A stretch of DNA of 64,000 nt from assembly GCA_022447365.1 (NCBI GenBank), contig JAKVBL010000007.1:239545-303544 (forward strand), in the 5' to 3' direction. The first letter of the stretch is position 1. Each line of letters begins with the position of its first letter. The notes beneath the pieces were generated by a model. That model saw only the letters and a program-made list of their open reading frames with translations. It ran no database searches and was not told the origin of the DNA. The DNA is from Oleiphilaceae bacterium (GTDB taxonomy: Bacteria; Pseudomonadota; Gammaproteobacteria; Pseudomonadales; Oleiphilaceae). A program made the translations under genes and the position numbers. Below are positions 38,335 to 48,612 of this stretch, piece by piece.

Positions 38335-39779
38335 GGATAGATTGACTCTGCATACAATTGGATCTCTTCCAATAAAAATGCTTTGTCAGAGCCATGCTCA
38401 ACTCCTTGAGCAGCCGCCTGTAAATCTTTCGCAAATGCATCAAAGTTCAAATATCCGTTTTCACCGCCAAGAAGCCTAGCCATACAATGTTGACTCCACT
38501 TCTCTCGCTCTTCAGAATTTAATACCTCTGGATAGTTTCGTGCCTTATATCTAAATAGCATCTCATCAAGACGTGAATCCTGAAAGGCAAACTGAGCATC
38601 TTCGAGTTCTTCTGGCGGCATATTTCGGAGGCTCGTCAATTGCGCCTTGTCTTGCGGCGAGAAAAAACCTCCAGAATAGATCATCAAATCTGGATCGGTG
38701 GGCTGAGCTCTATCTTCATCAGCAACAAACACCTCCCTAACATGCGAAAAAGCCGACATATCTGCTTTAAGAAGCTTCACATGCTCTCTCATAAGATCGA
38801 GATCCATCCCCCAAGCCTTTAAACGCTCTTCGGGAATGACCTTAATCATTGACGCTGGCGCGAGCATTGGGCATTTATTCAAATGAATTAACTTCAAAGC
38901 AGGACGAATATTTACTGGGTTACCTGAACTATCTAGTTCAGTTTTTTTATACAACAGCGCCTTGATCTCATCGGATGAATGCTGAAGAAGAACATTGGGG
39001 TTCTGACGAAGGTCAAAAGCAATAATTGCATTTTTATTAGTAGGATGCGGCATCAACGGATACATCATCCCTATACAACCCTTATCTACGGCAATTTTTG
39101 ACGATACATGCAAAAACGGTTGCCCTTGATGCTGATCCAGAAAATTTTGGACTGCGGTCTTACTGCGCATATCGAATGCAAATTTGTATAAAGCTGGCTG
39201 CCTTTGCTTAATCAATTTGGCTAGTTCAATCGTGGCATACACATCAGACATAGCGTCGTGCGCAGCCTCATGCGCGATGCCATTTGCTTCTGTTAACTTC
39301 TCTAGTCGGAAGGACACCTTGCCATCATCGCCAGTAGGCCAATTAATACCGTCAGGACGTAAAGCATAAGCAAGCCGAACAACATCAATAATGTCCCACC
39401 TAGAATTCCCGTTTTTCCACTCTCTTTCATAAGGATCATAAAAGTTGCGATAAAACAGGTTTCTGCTCACCTCATCATCAAATCGGACACTGTTGTAACC
39501 CGCAACGCAGGTTTCTGCCTGACAAAAGATTTCCGAAATGTTTTTTGCAAACTGAGCTTCTGAAACACCCTCTGCCATTGCTTTTTGTGGAGTGATACCA
39601 GTGACCAGACACGCTTGAACAGAAGGCAGATAATCTTCTGTTGGCTGTGAGAAGATAGTAACGGGCTCTTCGATGATATTGAGTTCGAGATCCGTTCTTA
39701 CACCAGCAAACTGGCATGGTCGATCTCTTTGAGGGTCAGCACCAAACGTTTCGTAGTCGTGCCAAAATATAGTTTGCAT
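38328..39779 (-). CDS. sbcB: Exodeoxyribonuclease I
   Basis: 483 residues (E. coli 475). FWHDYETFGADPQRDRPCQFA contains the DEDD catalytic Asp and Glu, split near residue 8-27; YNSVRFDDEVSRN and HDAMSDVYATIEL supply the other acidic residues and His of the DnaQ-like domain. The SH3-like and helical C-terminal domains follow. It degrades ssDNA 3'-5' and interacts with SSB. Convergent with the TonB-like gene (7-bp overlap). Confidence 0.97.
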   Translation of the reverse strand: MQTIFWHDYETFGADPQRDRPCQFAGVRTDLELNIIEEPVTIFSQPTEDYLPSVQACLVTGITPQKAMAEGVSEAQFAKNISEIFCQAETCVAGYNSVRFDDEVSRNLFYRNFYDPYEREWKNGNSRWDIIDVVRLAYALRPDGINWPTGDDGKVSFRLEKLTEANGIAHEAAHDAMSDVYATIELAKLIKQRQPALYKFAFDMRSKTAVQNFLDQHQGQPFLHVSSKIAVDKGCIGMMYPLMPHPTNKNAIIAFDLRQNPNVLLQHSSDEIKALLYKKTELDSSGNPVNIRPALKLIHLNKCPMLAPASMIKVIPEERLKAWGMDLDLMREHVKLLKADMSAFSHVREVFVADEDRAQPTDPDLMIYSGGFFSPQDKAQLTSLRNMPPEELEDAQFAFQDSRLDEMLFRYKARNYPEVLNSEEREKWSQHCMARLLGGENGYLNFDAFAKDLQAAAQGVEHGSDKAFLLEEIQLYAESIYPY

Positions 39780-39840
39780 AGAGGTTAGGCCTAGAAATAA
39801 TTAGGACCTAATAGTAAACGCGTAGAAGACGAAGATGAAG

Positions 39841-40746
39841 TTAGAATAAACCGTTTCCGCGATCGATATATTCTAATCGGACACGATCCGTACCGCCTGC
39901 ATTCAAACCACTATTCATATCGATCTGCATCGCCGTCGGTAGGTTAATGAAAGCGCCTAGATCTGCATTAAGCGATCCGTCTGAAGTCATCCATTCCGTC
40001 GCTTGTTTCTGGAAGCCAATAAAGAAGTCTTCAGTGTATTCCACTGCACCTGTGTCGGCGTTTCGCTCACCAATATCAAGTGTTTTGAAATCACCTAAGT
40101 CATAGCAATACCAGCCTGTTGAGCAATCTGTCGTACCACCGGTAAATTCGCGAGCCACACCGAAATTTGTTGATCTAGAGTTATCAGCATCACCTGCCGC
40201 ATTCAGAAGCTGCGACTCGTAACGAGTTCCAAAGTCATCAACAATGTCCATCTCAACATTGCCTGAAATACTTCCAAAATCGCCAGACAACTGACCTCTC
40301 GCTTCGCCAAAACCAATACGAAAACCGATCAGCTCATTATTGTCGTCTCGTGCAATTTCAAAATATGGATCATTCAGCTCAAACGGAATAATTTCATTCA
40401 CGTCATAGGTATTACCATCAAGCTGAACTTTAGATGAATCTGTAGAAATCGAACCCAAGCCGAGGTTTGAAACTTGTAAATCAGCCTCAAGACTTTCGCC
40501 TGTTTTTGCATAGCGGCCCGCCTCAAGATTATCGATATTCATTTGGATCTCAGCTTCCATACCCAACGTTACACGGGTATAACTTGTCGATCCTATTTGG
40601 TCTACATCAAACGCTACAGCCGCTTGACCAGATACTTCGCCTAATTCTTCATCAGAAATAGGACGCAGTTCAGCAGACGCAACGACAGGCATCAACGCCA
40701 GGGTTGCCAACACTAAACTTAACTGGTTCTTCGCTTTCAAAATCAC
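39841..40746 (-). CDS. Secreted DUF6160-like protein (second copy)
   Basis: 301 residues with a signal peptide cleaved near VVASAEL (about residue 26). The mature N-terminus ISDEELGEVSGQAAVAFDVD repeats the LxxV(T/S)GQA motif of the 876-2102 protein. The body is acidic, Asp/Asn-rich and beta-like; a Cys pair (TTDCSTGWYCYD) may form a disulfide. Start is GTG 40746; TTG at codon 3 is possible. Shorter than the first copy and diverged beyond the N-terminus. Function unknown; surface location inferred. Confidence 0.65.
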   Translation of the reverse strand: MILKAKNQLSLVLATLALMPVVASAELRPISDEELGEVSGQAAVAFDVDQIGSTSYTRVTLGMEAEIQMNIDNLEAGRYAKTGESLEADLQVSNLGLGSISTDSSKVQLDGNTYDVNEIIPFELNDPYFEIARDDNNELIGFRIGFGEARGQLSGDFGSISGNVEMDIVDDFGTRYESQLLNAAGDADNSRSTNFGVAREFTGGTTDCSTGWYCYDLGDFKTLDIGERNADTGAVEYTEDFFIGFQKQATEWMTSDGSLNADLGAFINLPTAMQIDMNSGLNAGGTDRVRLEYIDRGNGLF

Positions 40747-41062
40747 GTCTATATGAGCCTTTTCTACCTTCTTCTGTTCGGCAATTTAAAAAAATAACTG
40801 CGTAAGTTCTTATTGTTTTAATGTTTATTCTTATATTTCAGAATGTAACTGTACCCGAAACAGACTTTTTCATATGTGATGACGACCACACTGCCCTAGC
40901 TACAACGCTGGATTTAACAGACTTTTACGGAATATTAGAACGGCATCACAAACAACAAAACCCGATAAAACTGAGGATATTTGGTAGAGTGGAAATCACA
41001 TAAATGCTCATCAATAAAAAAGGCCCGTATAACAACGAGCCCTTTTAGAGTATATAGATTGC
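40747..41062. other. 316-bp intergenic region between grxD and the second DUF6160-like gene
   Basis: Holds the grxD terminator (41016-41046) and must hold the promoter of the 39841-40746 gene, though I see no convincing -35/-10 pair. A 60-codon frame on the plus strand (40821-41003) lacks a ribosome site and is not supported. Confidence 0.6.
41016..41046 (-). terminator. Rho-independent terminator of grxD
   Basis: Minus strand AAAGGGCTCG-TTGTTATA-CGGGCCTTTTTT, a stem with one G-U pair or bulge and a T6 run, 17 bases after grxD. Confidence 0.8.
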
Positions 41063-41377
41063 TTATTCAGCAGCGGAGCTTACAAGCTCCTTTAGTTCGC
41101 CAGATTCATACATTTCAGTGACGATATCACAACCGCCAACCAGCTCACCTTTTACATAAAGCTGAGGGAATGTCGGCCAATTTGAGTAAGTCTTAAGATT
41201 TTCTCTAATTTCAGGATTATCTAATATATTAATGTACGCGAAACGTTCACCGCATGCCATCAAAGCTTGAACTGTGCGCGCAGAGAAGCCGCACTGAGGT
41301 TGCTGTGGCGTTCCTTTCATATAAAGAAGGATTGAGTTTTCTTCAATCTGTTGCTTAATCGCGTCCATAATTGACAT
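41063..41377 (-). CDS. grxD: Monothiol glutaredoxin 4 (CGFS type)
   Basis: 104 residues, family length. KGTPQQPQCGFSARTVQAL contains the CGFS active site that, with glutathione, ligates a [2Fe-2S] cluster in homodimers or BolA heterodimers. FPQLYVKGELVGGCDIV is the GSH-binding region. It serves Fe-S trafficking in the cytosol. AAGGG precedes the ATG; a strong terminator follows. hyuB upstream is on the same strand, 45 bases away. Confidence 0.97.
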   Translation of the reverse strand: MSIMDAIKQQIEENSILLYMKGTPQQPQCGFSARTVQALMACGERFAYINILDNPEIRENLKTYSNWPTFPQLYVKGELVGGCDIVTEMYESGELKELVSSAAE

Positions 41378-41422
41378 ATAGTTTACCCTTACTCAGTAAA
41401 AATTAGCCGCGTATTTTAACAG

Positions 41423-42979
41423 CTAAGCCCCAGACGACCAAGCTCCACCGCCTGGAGTTTTAATGTTTATTACATCGTTTTGCTCGACTTGAATCTGGGC
41501 TTTAGCAGGTAGCACTTGATCATTAAGCGTGTTCACTCCGCATTTACCCGCGCCTGCACTAACTCCCCAAGGTTGGTTCATCCGCCTTTCTGTTAGCAGG
41601 GTAACGGATGCAGGTGCAGTAAAACGATAGGACCGAGACAAACCGCACCCTCCATCATACTCCCCTTTGCCGCCAGATCTTCTGCGGATTGAGTATTCGG
41701 TAATTTGTATTGGGTAATGTAACTCCAAACTTTCTACGGGGGTGTTCAAGGTATTCGTCATATGACATTGCACTGCATCAAGACCCGACGAACCCGAGTT
41801 CGCACCCATGCCACCAGCAAGCGTTTCATAATAATCCCATGACTCCGCACTACTCGATTTATTACCCATTGCGATATTGTTCATCGAGCCCTGTGCAGCA
41901 GCCGGCATATCTAAGCCGAGCTTCAACAAACACCCCTGAACCACATCGACTACTCTCATACTTGTCTCTACATTTCCAGCAGCGACCGCCGATCCTTTAG
42001 GGGCATTTAACATGCTTCCATAAGGACAAATAATATCGATAAACCTAAACACGCCATCGCACTTCGGTGCATATTCAGGCAACAAGCATGCGATGACATA
42101 GTAAACAGAAGATGCGGTAACACTCTCAGGGCAATTGAGGTTTCCTTTAACTGACTGACCAGTCCCAGAGAAATCAAACACGAGTCGCTCTCCGGTAGAT
42201 CGCAATTCGAGATGAATCGGAATTTTCTCGGCACCGAAACCATCTGAATCTAGTACATCGCTAAACTCAACGCTTTCTATTGGTAGCTTGGAAATAAATC
42301 CTTGCATCAAAGTTAAGCCGTACTCATTTAATGCAGCACAACGTGCATTGAAATAGACTCCACCGTGCTGAATCCCATTCAGCCAATCAGTCATCCTCAT
42401 TAGCCCAGTTTGATTAGCACTAATCTGAGCCAAAAAATCTTCAGGCAGCTCGCTGTCACAATTTGGCTCGATGCTGCGAATACGCCGCGCTAACTCATCA
42501 ACAATGATGCCCTTATCAATAATCTTTTGTGGTCCGAGAACAATCCCTTCTTCAAGCAAGCTATCGCTCAAGGGCATTGAACCAGGCGCTTCACTACCAA
42601 TATTCGCATGATGAGCGCGATTCACAACAAAGCCATGCAAAACATCAGATAGGAACAATGGTGCAATCATCGTTACATCTGGCAGATGCGTCCCACCCTT
42701 GAACGGATCATTCACTACGACCATGTCACCTTCTGACCAATCGAACATAGCAACGAGATCCTTCATGGCATACGCCATACTCCCAAGATGCACAGGAATA
42801 TGCGCTGCCTGAGCTAAAATACGGCCCTCACTATCAAATAACGCACAAGAGAAATCGAGACGATCTTTGATGTTTGGTGACAATGCACTTCGTTGTAAGA
42901 CAAAGCCCATTTCTTCACAGATCGTGTTCAATTTTCCAGAAAAAATAGCTAATTCAATTCCACTTATTTTCTCTTGCAT
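41423..42979 (-). CDS. Hydantoinase B / 5-oxoprolinase family protein (orphan HyuB)
   Basis: 518 residues from ATG 42979, which has GGAG six bases upstream; the open frame reaches further upstream without a ribosome site. Typical HyuB blocks are SCALFDSEGRILAQAAHIPVHLGSM, VVNDPFKGGTHLPD, RAHHANIGSEAPGSMP, and the C-terminal RRRSGGKGEYDGGCGL. HyuB normally works with HyuA in ATP-dependent hydrolysis of hydantoins or 5-oxoproline, but no hyuA is in this window. Specific substrate unknown. Confidence 0.9.
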   Translation of the reverse strand: MQEKISGIELAIFSGKLNTICEEMGFVLQRSALSPNIKDRLDFSCALFDSEGRILAQAAHIPVHLGSMAYAMKDLVAMFDWSEGDMVVVNDPFKGGTHLPDVTMIAPLFLSDVLHGFVVNRAHHANIGSEAPGSMPLSDSLLEEGIVLGPQKIIDKGIIVDELARRIRSIEPNCDSELPEDFLAQISANQTGLMRMTDWLNGIQHGGVYFNARCAALNEYGLTLMQGFISKLPIESVEFSDVLDSDGFGAEKIPIHLELRSTGERLVFDFSGTGQSVKGNLNCPESVTASSVYYVIACLLPEYAPKCDGVFRFIDIICPYGSMLNAPKGSAVAAGNVETSMRVVDVVQGCLLKLGLDMPAAAQGSMNNIAMGNKSSSAESWDYYETLAGGMGANSGSSGLDAVQCHMTNTLNTPVESLELHYPIQITEYSIRRRSGGKGEYDGGCGLSRSYRFTAPASVTLLTERRMNQPWGVSAGAGKCGVNTLNDQVLPAKAQIQVEQNDVINIKTPGGGAWSSGA

Positions 42980-43128
42980 TAATAACTCCACATTACTATT
43001 AGTTCGCGCCCGCAAATAAAGCACGAGAATACTTTGTCTTTGCTACACTTGATTCAGACGCAACTATAAATGAAAACGAACAAAACAATCATTAAACACA
43101 TGATTGATTGAGAAATAACAAGATACAC

Positions 43129-44331
43129 ATGACAGATAATGCAGTAATGAATACTTATGGGAAGCTTGCCGTTTCTTTCGAGAATGGAGACGGCAGCTGG
43201 TTGTTTGATACCGATGGAAACAAATACTTCGATACATTTACCGGCGTCGCTGTAAGTGGGCTCGGACATTCCAATCCAGCCGTCGCCAAGGCAATTAAGC
43301 AACAATGTACCCGCCTACTTCATAGTTCGAATATCTTTCATTCAAAGCTTCAACAACAATTGTCTCAGAAGCTTTGCGAACTATCGGGATTGAACAAAGT
43401 ATTTCTGTGCAACTCGGGTCTCGAAGCAAATGAAACTGCAATCAAGATCGCGCGCAAACATGCATACGACCAAGGCAATCATAGTCCTGTCATCATTACC
43501 TTCAAAAACAGTTTTCACGGTCGATCCCTTGCAACAATATCTGCATCAGGGAACGACAAGATTAAACATGGTTTCGGCCCGTTAGTTGATGGCTTCATTC
43601 ATTTAAAGCTGAATGATTCCGAGGCCTTACACTCCGCGTTTGAGCAGAACGCTAATATCGCGGCAGTAATGTTAGAACCCATACAGGGAGAAGGCGGCAT
43701 TCATTTAGCAGAGACCTCTTTTCTCAAAACTGCTCGAGAGCTTTGCTCAAAACATTCTGCCCTACTCATTTGTGACGAAATACAAACGGCTAACGCGCGA
43801 ACTGGGAAATACTTTGCATATCAGCACGCCAACATTCAACCCGACATAGTAACCCTCGCAAAGGGTCTCGGTAATGGTTTTCCGATTGGCGCGTGTATCA
43901 GTTCTGACGAAGCAGCAAACAGTTTAATTCCGGGCAGTCATGGCTCTACGTTCGGTGGCAACCCACTGGCATGTGCCGCCGCAATGGCGGTAATTGAAGA
44001 GATTCAAAGCAAACATCTTGAACAAAGAGCAGAATCTTTAGGACAACACATTAAGTCGGCGCTAGAGGATGCGCTTCTGGGAGCAGACTATGTCGCTGAC
44101 ATAAGAGGCAAAGGCTTGATGATCGGCATTGAGATGACAGACCCTTGCTTTGCTCTAGTACCACTAGCAAAAGAAAAAGGGATACTTCTAAACGTTACAT
44201 CTGACAATGTGATTCGATTGCTTCCAACTTTAAGTCTATCTGATGAAGAGTGTGATTTTTTGATTGACGCAGTCATCCAGATTGTGCGTTTATACGCGGC
44301 AGACGATAGAGCTCAACCACGAGCTAAATAA
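43129..44331 (+). CDS. argD: Acetylornithine/succinylornithine-type aminotransferase
   Basis: 400 residues from ATG 43129 (TTG 43108 also in frame). A class III PLP aminotransferase: NTYGKLAVSFENGDGSWLFD, NSGLEANETAIKIARKHA, LEPIQGEGGI, ICDEIQTANARTGKYFA (Asp binding PLP) and TLAKGLGNGFPIGA (PLP Lys). Length and N-terminus match ArgD/AstC. It transaminates N-acetylornithine and 2-oxoglutarate in arginine metabolism. ICDEIQT with A-N-A instead of the usual G-x-G/GR is a small oddity. No other arg genes are near, so AstC or another role is possible. Confidence 0.88.
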   Translation: MTDNAVMNTYGKLAVSFENGDGSWLFDTDGNKYFDTFTGVAVSGLGHSNPAVAKAIKQQCTRLLHSSNIFHSKLQQQLSQKLCELSGLNKVFLCNSGLEANETAIKIARKHAYDQGNHSPVIITFKNSFHGRSLATISASGNDKIKHGFGPLVDGFIHLKLNDSEALHSAFEQNANIAAVMLEPIQGEGGIHLAETSFLKTARELCSKHSALLICDEIQTANARTGKYFAYQHANIQPDIVTLAKGLGNGFPIGACISSDEAANSLIPGSHGSTFGGNPLACAAAMAVIEEIQSKHLEQRAESLGQHIKSALEDALLGADYVADIRGKGLMIGIEMTDPCFALVPLAKEKGILLNVTSDNVIRLLPTLSLSDEECDFLIDAVIQIVRLYAADDRAQPRAK

Positions 44332-44369
44332 ACCAGATAAAAACTGCTTCCTGTTTGCCGGACTAATTA

Positions 44370-45419
44370 ATGCCAAACTTCCTAAAAATCAGTCAACTTC
44401 AATGTCAGTACGATGAAAAGACTGTCCTTAACGATCTTAATTTCACATTAGATAAAGGCGAGTTAGCGGCACTTTTGGGACCAAGCGGTTGCGGAAAAAG
44501 TACACTTCTACGTGCGATAGCGGGATTCGAAAAAATCCAAAACGGCCAGATAGAAGTCAATCAAACTCTCTTATCTTCTCCTAGCGTATCCATTCCACCA
44601 GAAAAGCGGAAAATAGGAATGGTATTCCAAGACTACGCTCTGTTTCCGCATTTAACGATTGAACAAAACATTGCTTATGGCTTGGATAAACAACAAGCGA
44701 AATCGCCGAATAAACGAATAGAGAAGCTTTTAGACCTGATTGACTTATCCCAGCATCGAACGCGCTATCCACATGAGCTTTCTGGTGGGCAGCAACAACG
44801 TGTTGCGCTAGCCCGCGCTTTAGCACCAGAACCCGAATTAATTCTGTTTGATGAGCCATTCTCCAACCTAGACGCAGATCTCCGAACGCGATTAGGTGGA
44901 GAGGTGAGACAGATACTAAAAGACTTAAACACCAGCGCAATTTTAGTAACACACGATCAATCTGAAGCATTTGCGATGGCAGATAAAATTGGCGTTATTC
45001 AACAAGGAAAGGTTATTCAAACCGGCTCAGCAAATCAGTTGTACCATCAGCCGAAATCAAAATTTGTAGCGCAATTTATCGGCAAAGGTAGCTTCATATC
45101 TGGTAAAGCCGTTAACGAATCTACGATTGAGACCTCATTAGGGCAACTAAATGCCTGCTCTGCAAATGGAGAACTTGTTGAAGGAGAGAACGTTGAACTA
45201 CTCGTTCGACCAGAGGCGGTCACGATAGATACGTCGAGTTCAACACAAGCAACGATTACAGGCTCAGCTTTCGCAGGCGGGACAACTTATTTTAGTTTGT
45301 CAGTTCACGAAATAGAATTAGAAATATCGCTAGGAAGCCAATTAGATCTACAAGTTGGCCAAACCATACCTATTAGTTTAGCCAACGGGCAACTCATCGC
45401 GTTTAAGACGTCGGTTTAA
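44370..45419 (+). CDS. ABC transporter ATP-binding protein (FbpC/PotA-like), orphan
   Basis: 349 residues. Walker [11 protein letters not shown]-loop FQDYALFPH, signature [15 protein letters not shown], Walker [13 protein letters not shown] and switch His [14 protein letters not shown] are complete, followed by a C-terminal TOBE domain (about 280-345). This is the ferric-iron/spermidine/sugar (CUT1-like) import class. No permease or binding protein lies beside it, so substrate is open. It may be cotranscribed with the argD-like gene 38 bases upstream and overlaps the convergent glpK by 17 bp. Confidence 0.88.
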   Translation: MPNFLKISQLQCQYDEKTVLNDLNFTLDKGELAALLGPSGCGKSTLLRAIAGFEKIQNGQIEVNQTLLSSPSVSIPPEKRKIGMVFQDYALFPHLTIEQNIAYGLDKQQAKSPNKRIEKLLDLIDLSQHRTRYPHELSGGQQQRVALARALAPEPELILFDEPFSNLDADLRTRLGGEVRQILKDLNTSAILVTHDQSEAFAMADKIGVIQQGKVIQTGSANQLYHQPKSKFVAQFIGKGSFISGKAVNESTIETSLGQLNACSANGELVEGENVELLVRPEAVTIDTSSSTQATITGSAFAGGTTYFSLSVHEIELEISLGSQLDLQVGQTIPISLANGQLIAFKTSV

Positions 45420-46896
45420 AGCTCTGCACACAAGCAACAGCCATTTTCCAACCCGAGACATATTTATCACGTTCACTCGAGTCTAAGTTTGGCTCAAATC
45501 GCTGTTCTAACTTCCATTTATTCGCAACGTCATTTAAACAGCTGTAAAGCCCTGCTTGAACCGCTGCGATATATGCTGCTCCCAACGCGGTTGTTTCAAC
45601 TATTTCAGGACGCTCTACAGGCACATTGCATAAATCAGATAAACACTGGGCGAACCAGTCATTCACGATCATGCCTCCATCCACGCGCAAACTCTCAACA
45701 TGAGCACCGTCGCGAATCATCGCTTCTAATAAATCATTCGTCTGGTGCGCAACAGATTCTAAACCAGCAGTGACGACTTCGTTGGCCCCAGTGTCACGTG
45801 TAAGTCCTAATACCGCCCCGCGCGCATCAGGGTCCCAGTAAGGGGCTCCTAGACCTGTAAAAGCCGGAACCACATATAAGGCATCTTGATAACCGACCTC
45901 TGTCGCAATCGCTTCCGATTCATGTGCATTTTCAATGACGCCAAGTCCGTCTCTTAACCACTGCACCGCAGCACCAGCAACAAAGATACTCCCTTCCAAG
46001 GCATAGACCACTTCACCATTGAAACGATAAGCCACCGTTGATAACAGCTTATTATCTGAGCGAAGGGCCGTGTCTCCGGTATTGAGAATCACAAAGCAAC
46101 CTGTACCATAGGTACTCTTCAACATGCCTTTATCAAAACATGCTTGTCCAACAAGAGCCGACTGCTGATCACCGATCATCGCAAGTATTGGAACTGGTGC
46201 GCCAAGCCACTCTTCACTGCAGACACCAAAGTCAGCACCACAATCTTTTACTTCGGGTAAAACTGATTTAGGAACGTCAAATAACGCTAGTAATTCGTCA
46301 TCCCATTGCTGATCTATGATATTGAAAAGATTGGTTCGAGAAGCGTTTGTGGCGTCCGTTGCATGCACCTCTCCATCAGTAAGCCGCCAGAGCAAATAGC
46401 TATCAATCGTACCAAAAGCCAAATCACCCTGATCTGCCAATACCCTAGCGCCATCGACATTATCTAAGATCCAAGCAATTTTTGTCGCAGAAAAATATGG
46501 ATCTAACAGCAACCCTGTTTTGTCACGCAGTGTTCCTTCATCATAATTAGAGCGCAGTTTAGAACAGATAGACGCTGTACGTCGGTCTTGCCATACAATC
46601 GCGTTATAAATAGCTCGACCGGTTTTTCGATCCCAAACTATCGTCGTTTCTCGTTGGTTAGTGATACCGATTCCCTTAATGTCCTTCGCTGCAATCCCTG
46701 CTTTCGAAACAACCTCTCGCATTACCTCAAGAGTCGACGTCCATATTTCTTCAGGGTCATGCTCTACCCAACCGTTATTTGGAAAGTACTGAGTAAACTC
46801 TTTCTGAGAAGTACCCAGATGATTGCCATCTTGATCAAACAATAAAGCACGAGAGCTCGTCGTTCCTTGATCTAATGAGAGGATATAGCTCGCCAT
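45403..46896 (-). CDS. glpK: Glycerol kinase
   Basis: 497 residues (E. coli 502). [58 protein letters not shown] and YGTGCFVI are FGGY/GlpK blocks. It phosphorylates glycerol to sn-glycerol-3-phosphate. ATG 46896 fits homologues; the frame continues 41 codons upstream without support. It is divergent from glpD, so both glycerol-catabolic genes share a 175-bp control region. No glpF is adjacent. Confidence 0.98.
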   Translation of the reverse strand: MASYILSLDQGTTSSRALLFDQDGNHLGTSQKEFTQYFPNNGWVEHDPEEIWTSTLEVMREVVSKAGIAAKDIKGIGITNQRETTIVWDRKTGRAIYNAIVWQDRRTASICSKLRSNYDEGTLRDKTGLLLDPYFSATKIAWILDNVDGARVLADQGDLAFGTIDSYLLWRLTDGEVHATDATNASRTNLFNIIDQQWDDELLALFDVPKSVLPEVKDCGADFGVCSEEWLGAPVPILAMIGDQQSALVGQACFDKGMLKSTYGTGCFVILNTGDTALRSDNKLLSTVAYRFNGEVVYALEGSIFVAGAAVQWLRDGLGVIENAHESEAIATEVGYQDALYVVPAFTGLGAPYWDPDARGAVLGLTRDTGANEVVTAGLESVAHQTNDLLEAMIRDGAHVESLRVDGGMIVNDWFAQCLSDLCNVPVERPEIVETTALGAAYIAAVQAGLYSCLNDVANKWKLEQRFEPNLDSSERDKYVSGWKMAVACVQSFKPTS

Positions 46897-46985
46897 TGTT
46901 ATAATTATCCTTTTGAAAACAGCCGCAATTGAGTGATGTAACAATACGAATTTATTCTTTTTTTTCAATCTCAACTTATTACTTG

Positions 46986-47010
46986 TGTGAAATTGACGAT
47001 TGCGTTCACA
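46986..47010. repeat. Inverted repeat in the glpK-glpD control region
   Basis: TGTGAA (46986-46991) and TTCACA (47005-47010), 13 bp apart, lie between the divergent glpK and glpD starts. The half-sites resemble Crp halves, but the spacing differs from the N6 Crp site. A candidate regulator site of glycerol catabolism. Confidence 0.35.
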
Positions 47011-47071
47011 AATCCACAATACAAATCGCTATGCTAAATCCAACGTTCAATATCGATAACAGGAATCAAGG

Positions 47072-48610
47072 ATGACAGATAAACAAGCGGCCTATGATCT
47101 CTTCATAATTGGAGGCGGCATCAATGGGTGCGGCGTGGCGAATGATGCTGCGGGACGAGGTTTAAAGGTATATCTATGCGAACAGAACGATCTAGCTTCA
47201 GGAACGTCATCAGCGAGTAGTAAACTGATTCACGGTGGATTGCGTTACTTAGAGCATTACGAGTTCCGCCTCGTGCGAGAAGCCCTCGCTGAACGAGAGG
47301 TACTTTTAAATATCGCACCTCATCTCGTCGAACCGCTTAAGTTTGTGCTTCCACACCGTCCTCATCTGCGCCCTGCTTGGCTGATTCGTTGCGGTCTTTT
47401 CTTATATGACCATTTAAGCAAGCGAAATAGTTTACCGAGTGCGACATCTATAGATTTGGGAACAGAAAAAGGGCTTAAGGCTTCCATAAAAAGAGGTTTT
47501 GAATACTACGATTGCTGGGTAGATGACGCCAGATTAGTCATCACAAACGCAATTCAAGCAAAGCAAAACGGCGCGGTCATTTCTACCAATATGGAATGCC
47601 TTGGCGCAACCTATAATGAACGCGAAAGACTTTGGCATATACGCTGCCTAAATAAACTGACTAATGAAACGGTCGATGTTTCGGCACGCCATATAGTCAA
47701 CGCAGCAGGACCGTGGTTAAGCAAAATCTTTGAACAAAAAGTCTCTCAACTCAAACCAAGTAAACAAATTCGACTGATAAAGGGCAGCCACATCGTTGTT
47801 CCTCGAGTTCCAAATGGTGACTCTGCATATATATTACAGAACGAAGATAAACGAATAGTTTTTGTACTGCCATACCAAACAAATTACTCGATTATCGGAA
47901 CGACTGATCAGGAGTATCTAGGAGATATAAATAAAATAGAAATTGATCAATCAGAAATCGATTACTTGCTCGACGTACATAACCAGCACTTCATTCATCA
48001 ATTAGGGTCCCAAGATATTGTCAGTACTTATTCTGGGGTAAGACCATTATGTAATGATGAGTCATCAGATCCCTCAGCGATTACCCGTGATTACACTATT
48101 GATACGCAAAGCATTGACGGTCACTCAGCATTCATATCGATCTATGGCGGAAAAATAACAACTTACAGAAAGCTCGCGAATGCCGTTATGGCACAACTAC
48201 AACGTTATGTTCCAAACTTACAAGAGGAATGGACAGAGCGACATCCACTAATAGGCAATTCAAAGCTTGGAATGACAAGACAAGGGATCACAGACCATCT
48301 TACAAGCCATTACCCGTGGCTCACGTCTAGCCTAGTTAGACGCTATGCATCAAGTTATGGGTTGCTAGCAGAGAATTTTTTGACTGGACGAGAAAGTATT
48401 AACGAGCTCGGTCAAGACTTCTCTAACGGCTTATATCAAGCTGAGGTAGATTACCTGATTAAAGAAGAATGGGCGCGAAATGCAAAAGATATATTATTGA
48501 GAAGAACCAAGCTCGGCTATCAGTTTTCAGATTCACAAGAGAAAACACTGCGTACTTACATTCAATCGTATCTGAATGAACCCAATATCACCCATTTAAA
48601 CAGCGCTTGA
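47072..48610 (+). CDS. glpD: Aerobic glycerol-3-phosphate dehydrogenase
   Basis: 512 residues. The FAD fold GGGINGCGVANDAAGRGL, SGTSSASSKLIHGGLRYLEHYEFRLVREAL and the late SIYGGKITTYRKLA (FAD contact) are diagnostic; a C-terminal helical domain (about 390-510) follows. It oxidises glycerol-3-phosphate to DHAP and passes electrons to quinone at the membrane. AGGA lies seven bases before the ATG. The gene is convergent with the sensor kinase gene. Confidence 0.98.
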   Translation: MTDKQAAYDLFIIGGGINGCGVANDAAGRGLKVYLCEQNDLASGTSSASSKLIHGGLRYLEHYEFRLVREALAEREVLLNIAPHLVEPLKFVLPHRPHLRPAWLIRCGLFLYDHLSKRNSLPSATSIDLGTEKGLKASIKRGFEYYDCWVDDARLVITNAIQAKQNGAVISTNMECLGATYNERERLWHIRCLNKLTNETVDVSARHIVNAAGPWLSKIFEQKVSQLKPSKQIRLIKGSHIVVPRVPNGDSAYILQNEDKRIVFVLPYQTNYSIIGTTDQEYLGDINKIEIDQSEIDYLLDVHNQHFIHQLGSQDIVSTYSGVRPLCNDESSDPSAITRDYTIDTQSIDGHSAFISIYGGKITTYRKLANAVMAQLQRYVPNLQEEWTERHPLIGNSKLGMTRQGITDHLTSHYPWLTSSLVRRYASSYGLLAENFLTGRESINELGQDFSNGLYQAEVDYLIKEEWARNAKDILLRRTKLGYQFSDSQEKTLRTYIQSYLNEPNITHLNSA

Positions 48611-48612
48611 GG

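Noticed and set aside
40821..41003. 60-codon plus-strand frame between the DUF6160-like gene and grxD
   Set aside because: No Shine-Dalgarno, no known family, A/T-rich intergenic composition.
47000..47071. Crp site or GlpR operator for glpD
   Set aside because: Crp-like halves are 13 bp apart instead of 6; no clear GlpR consensus.
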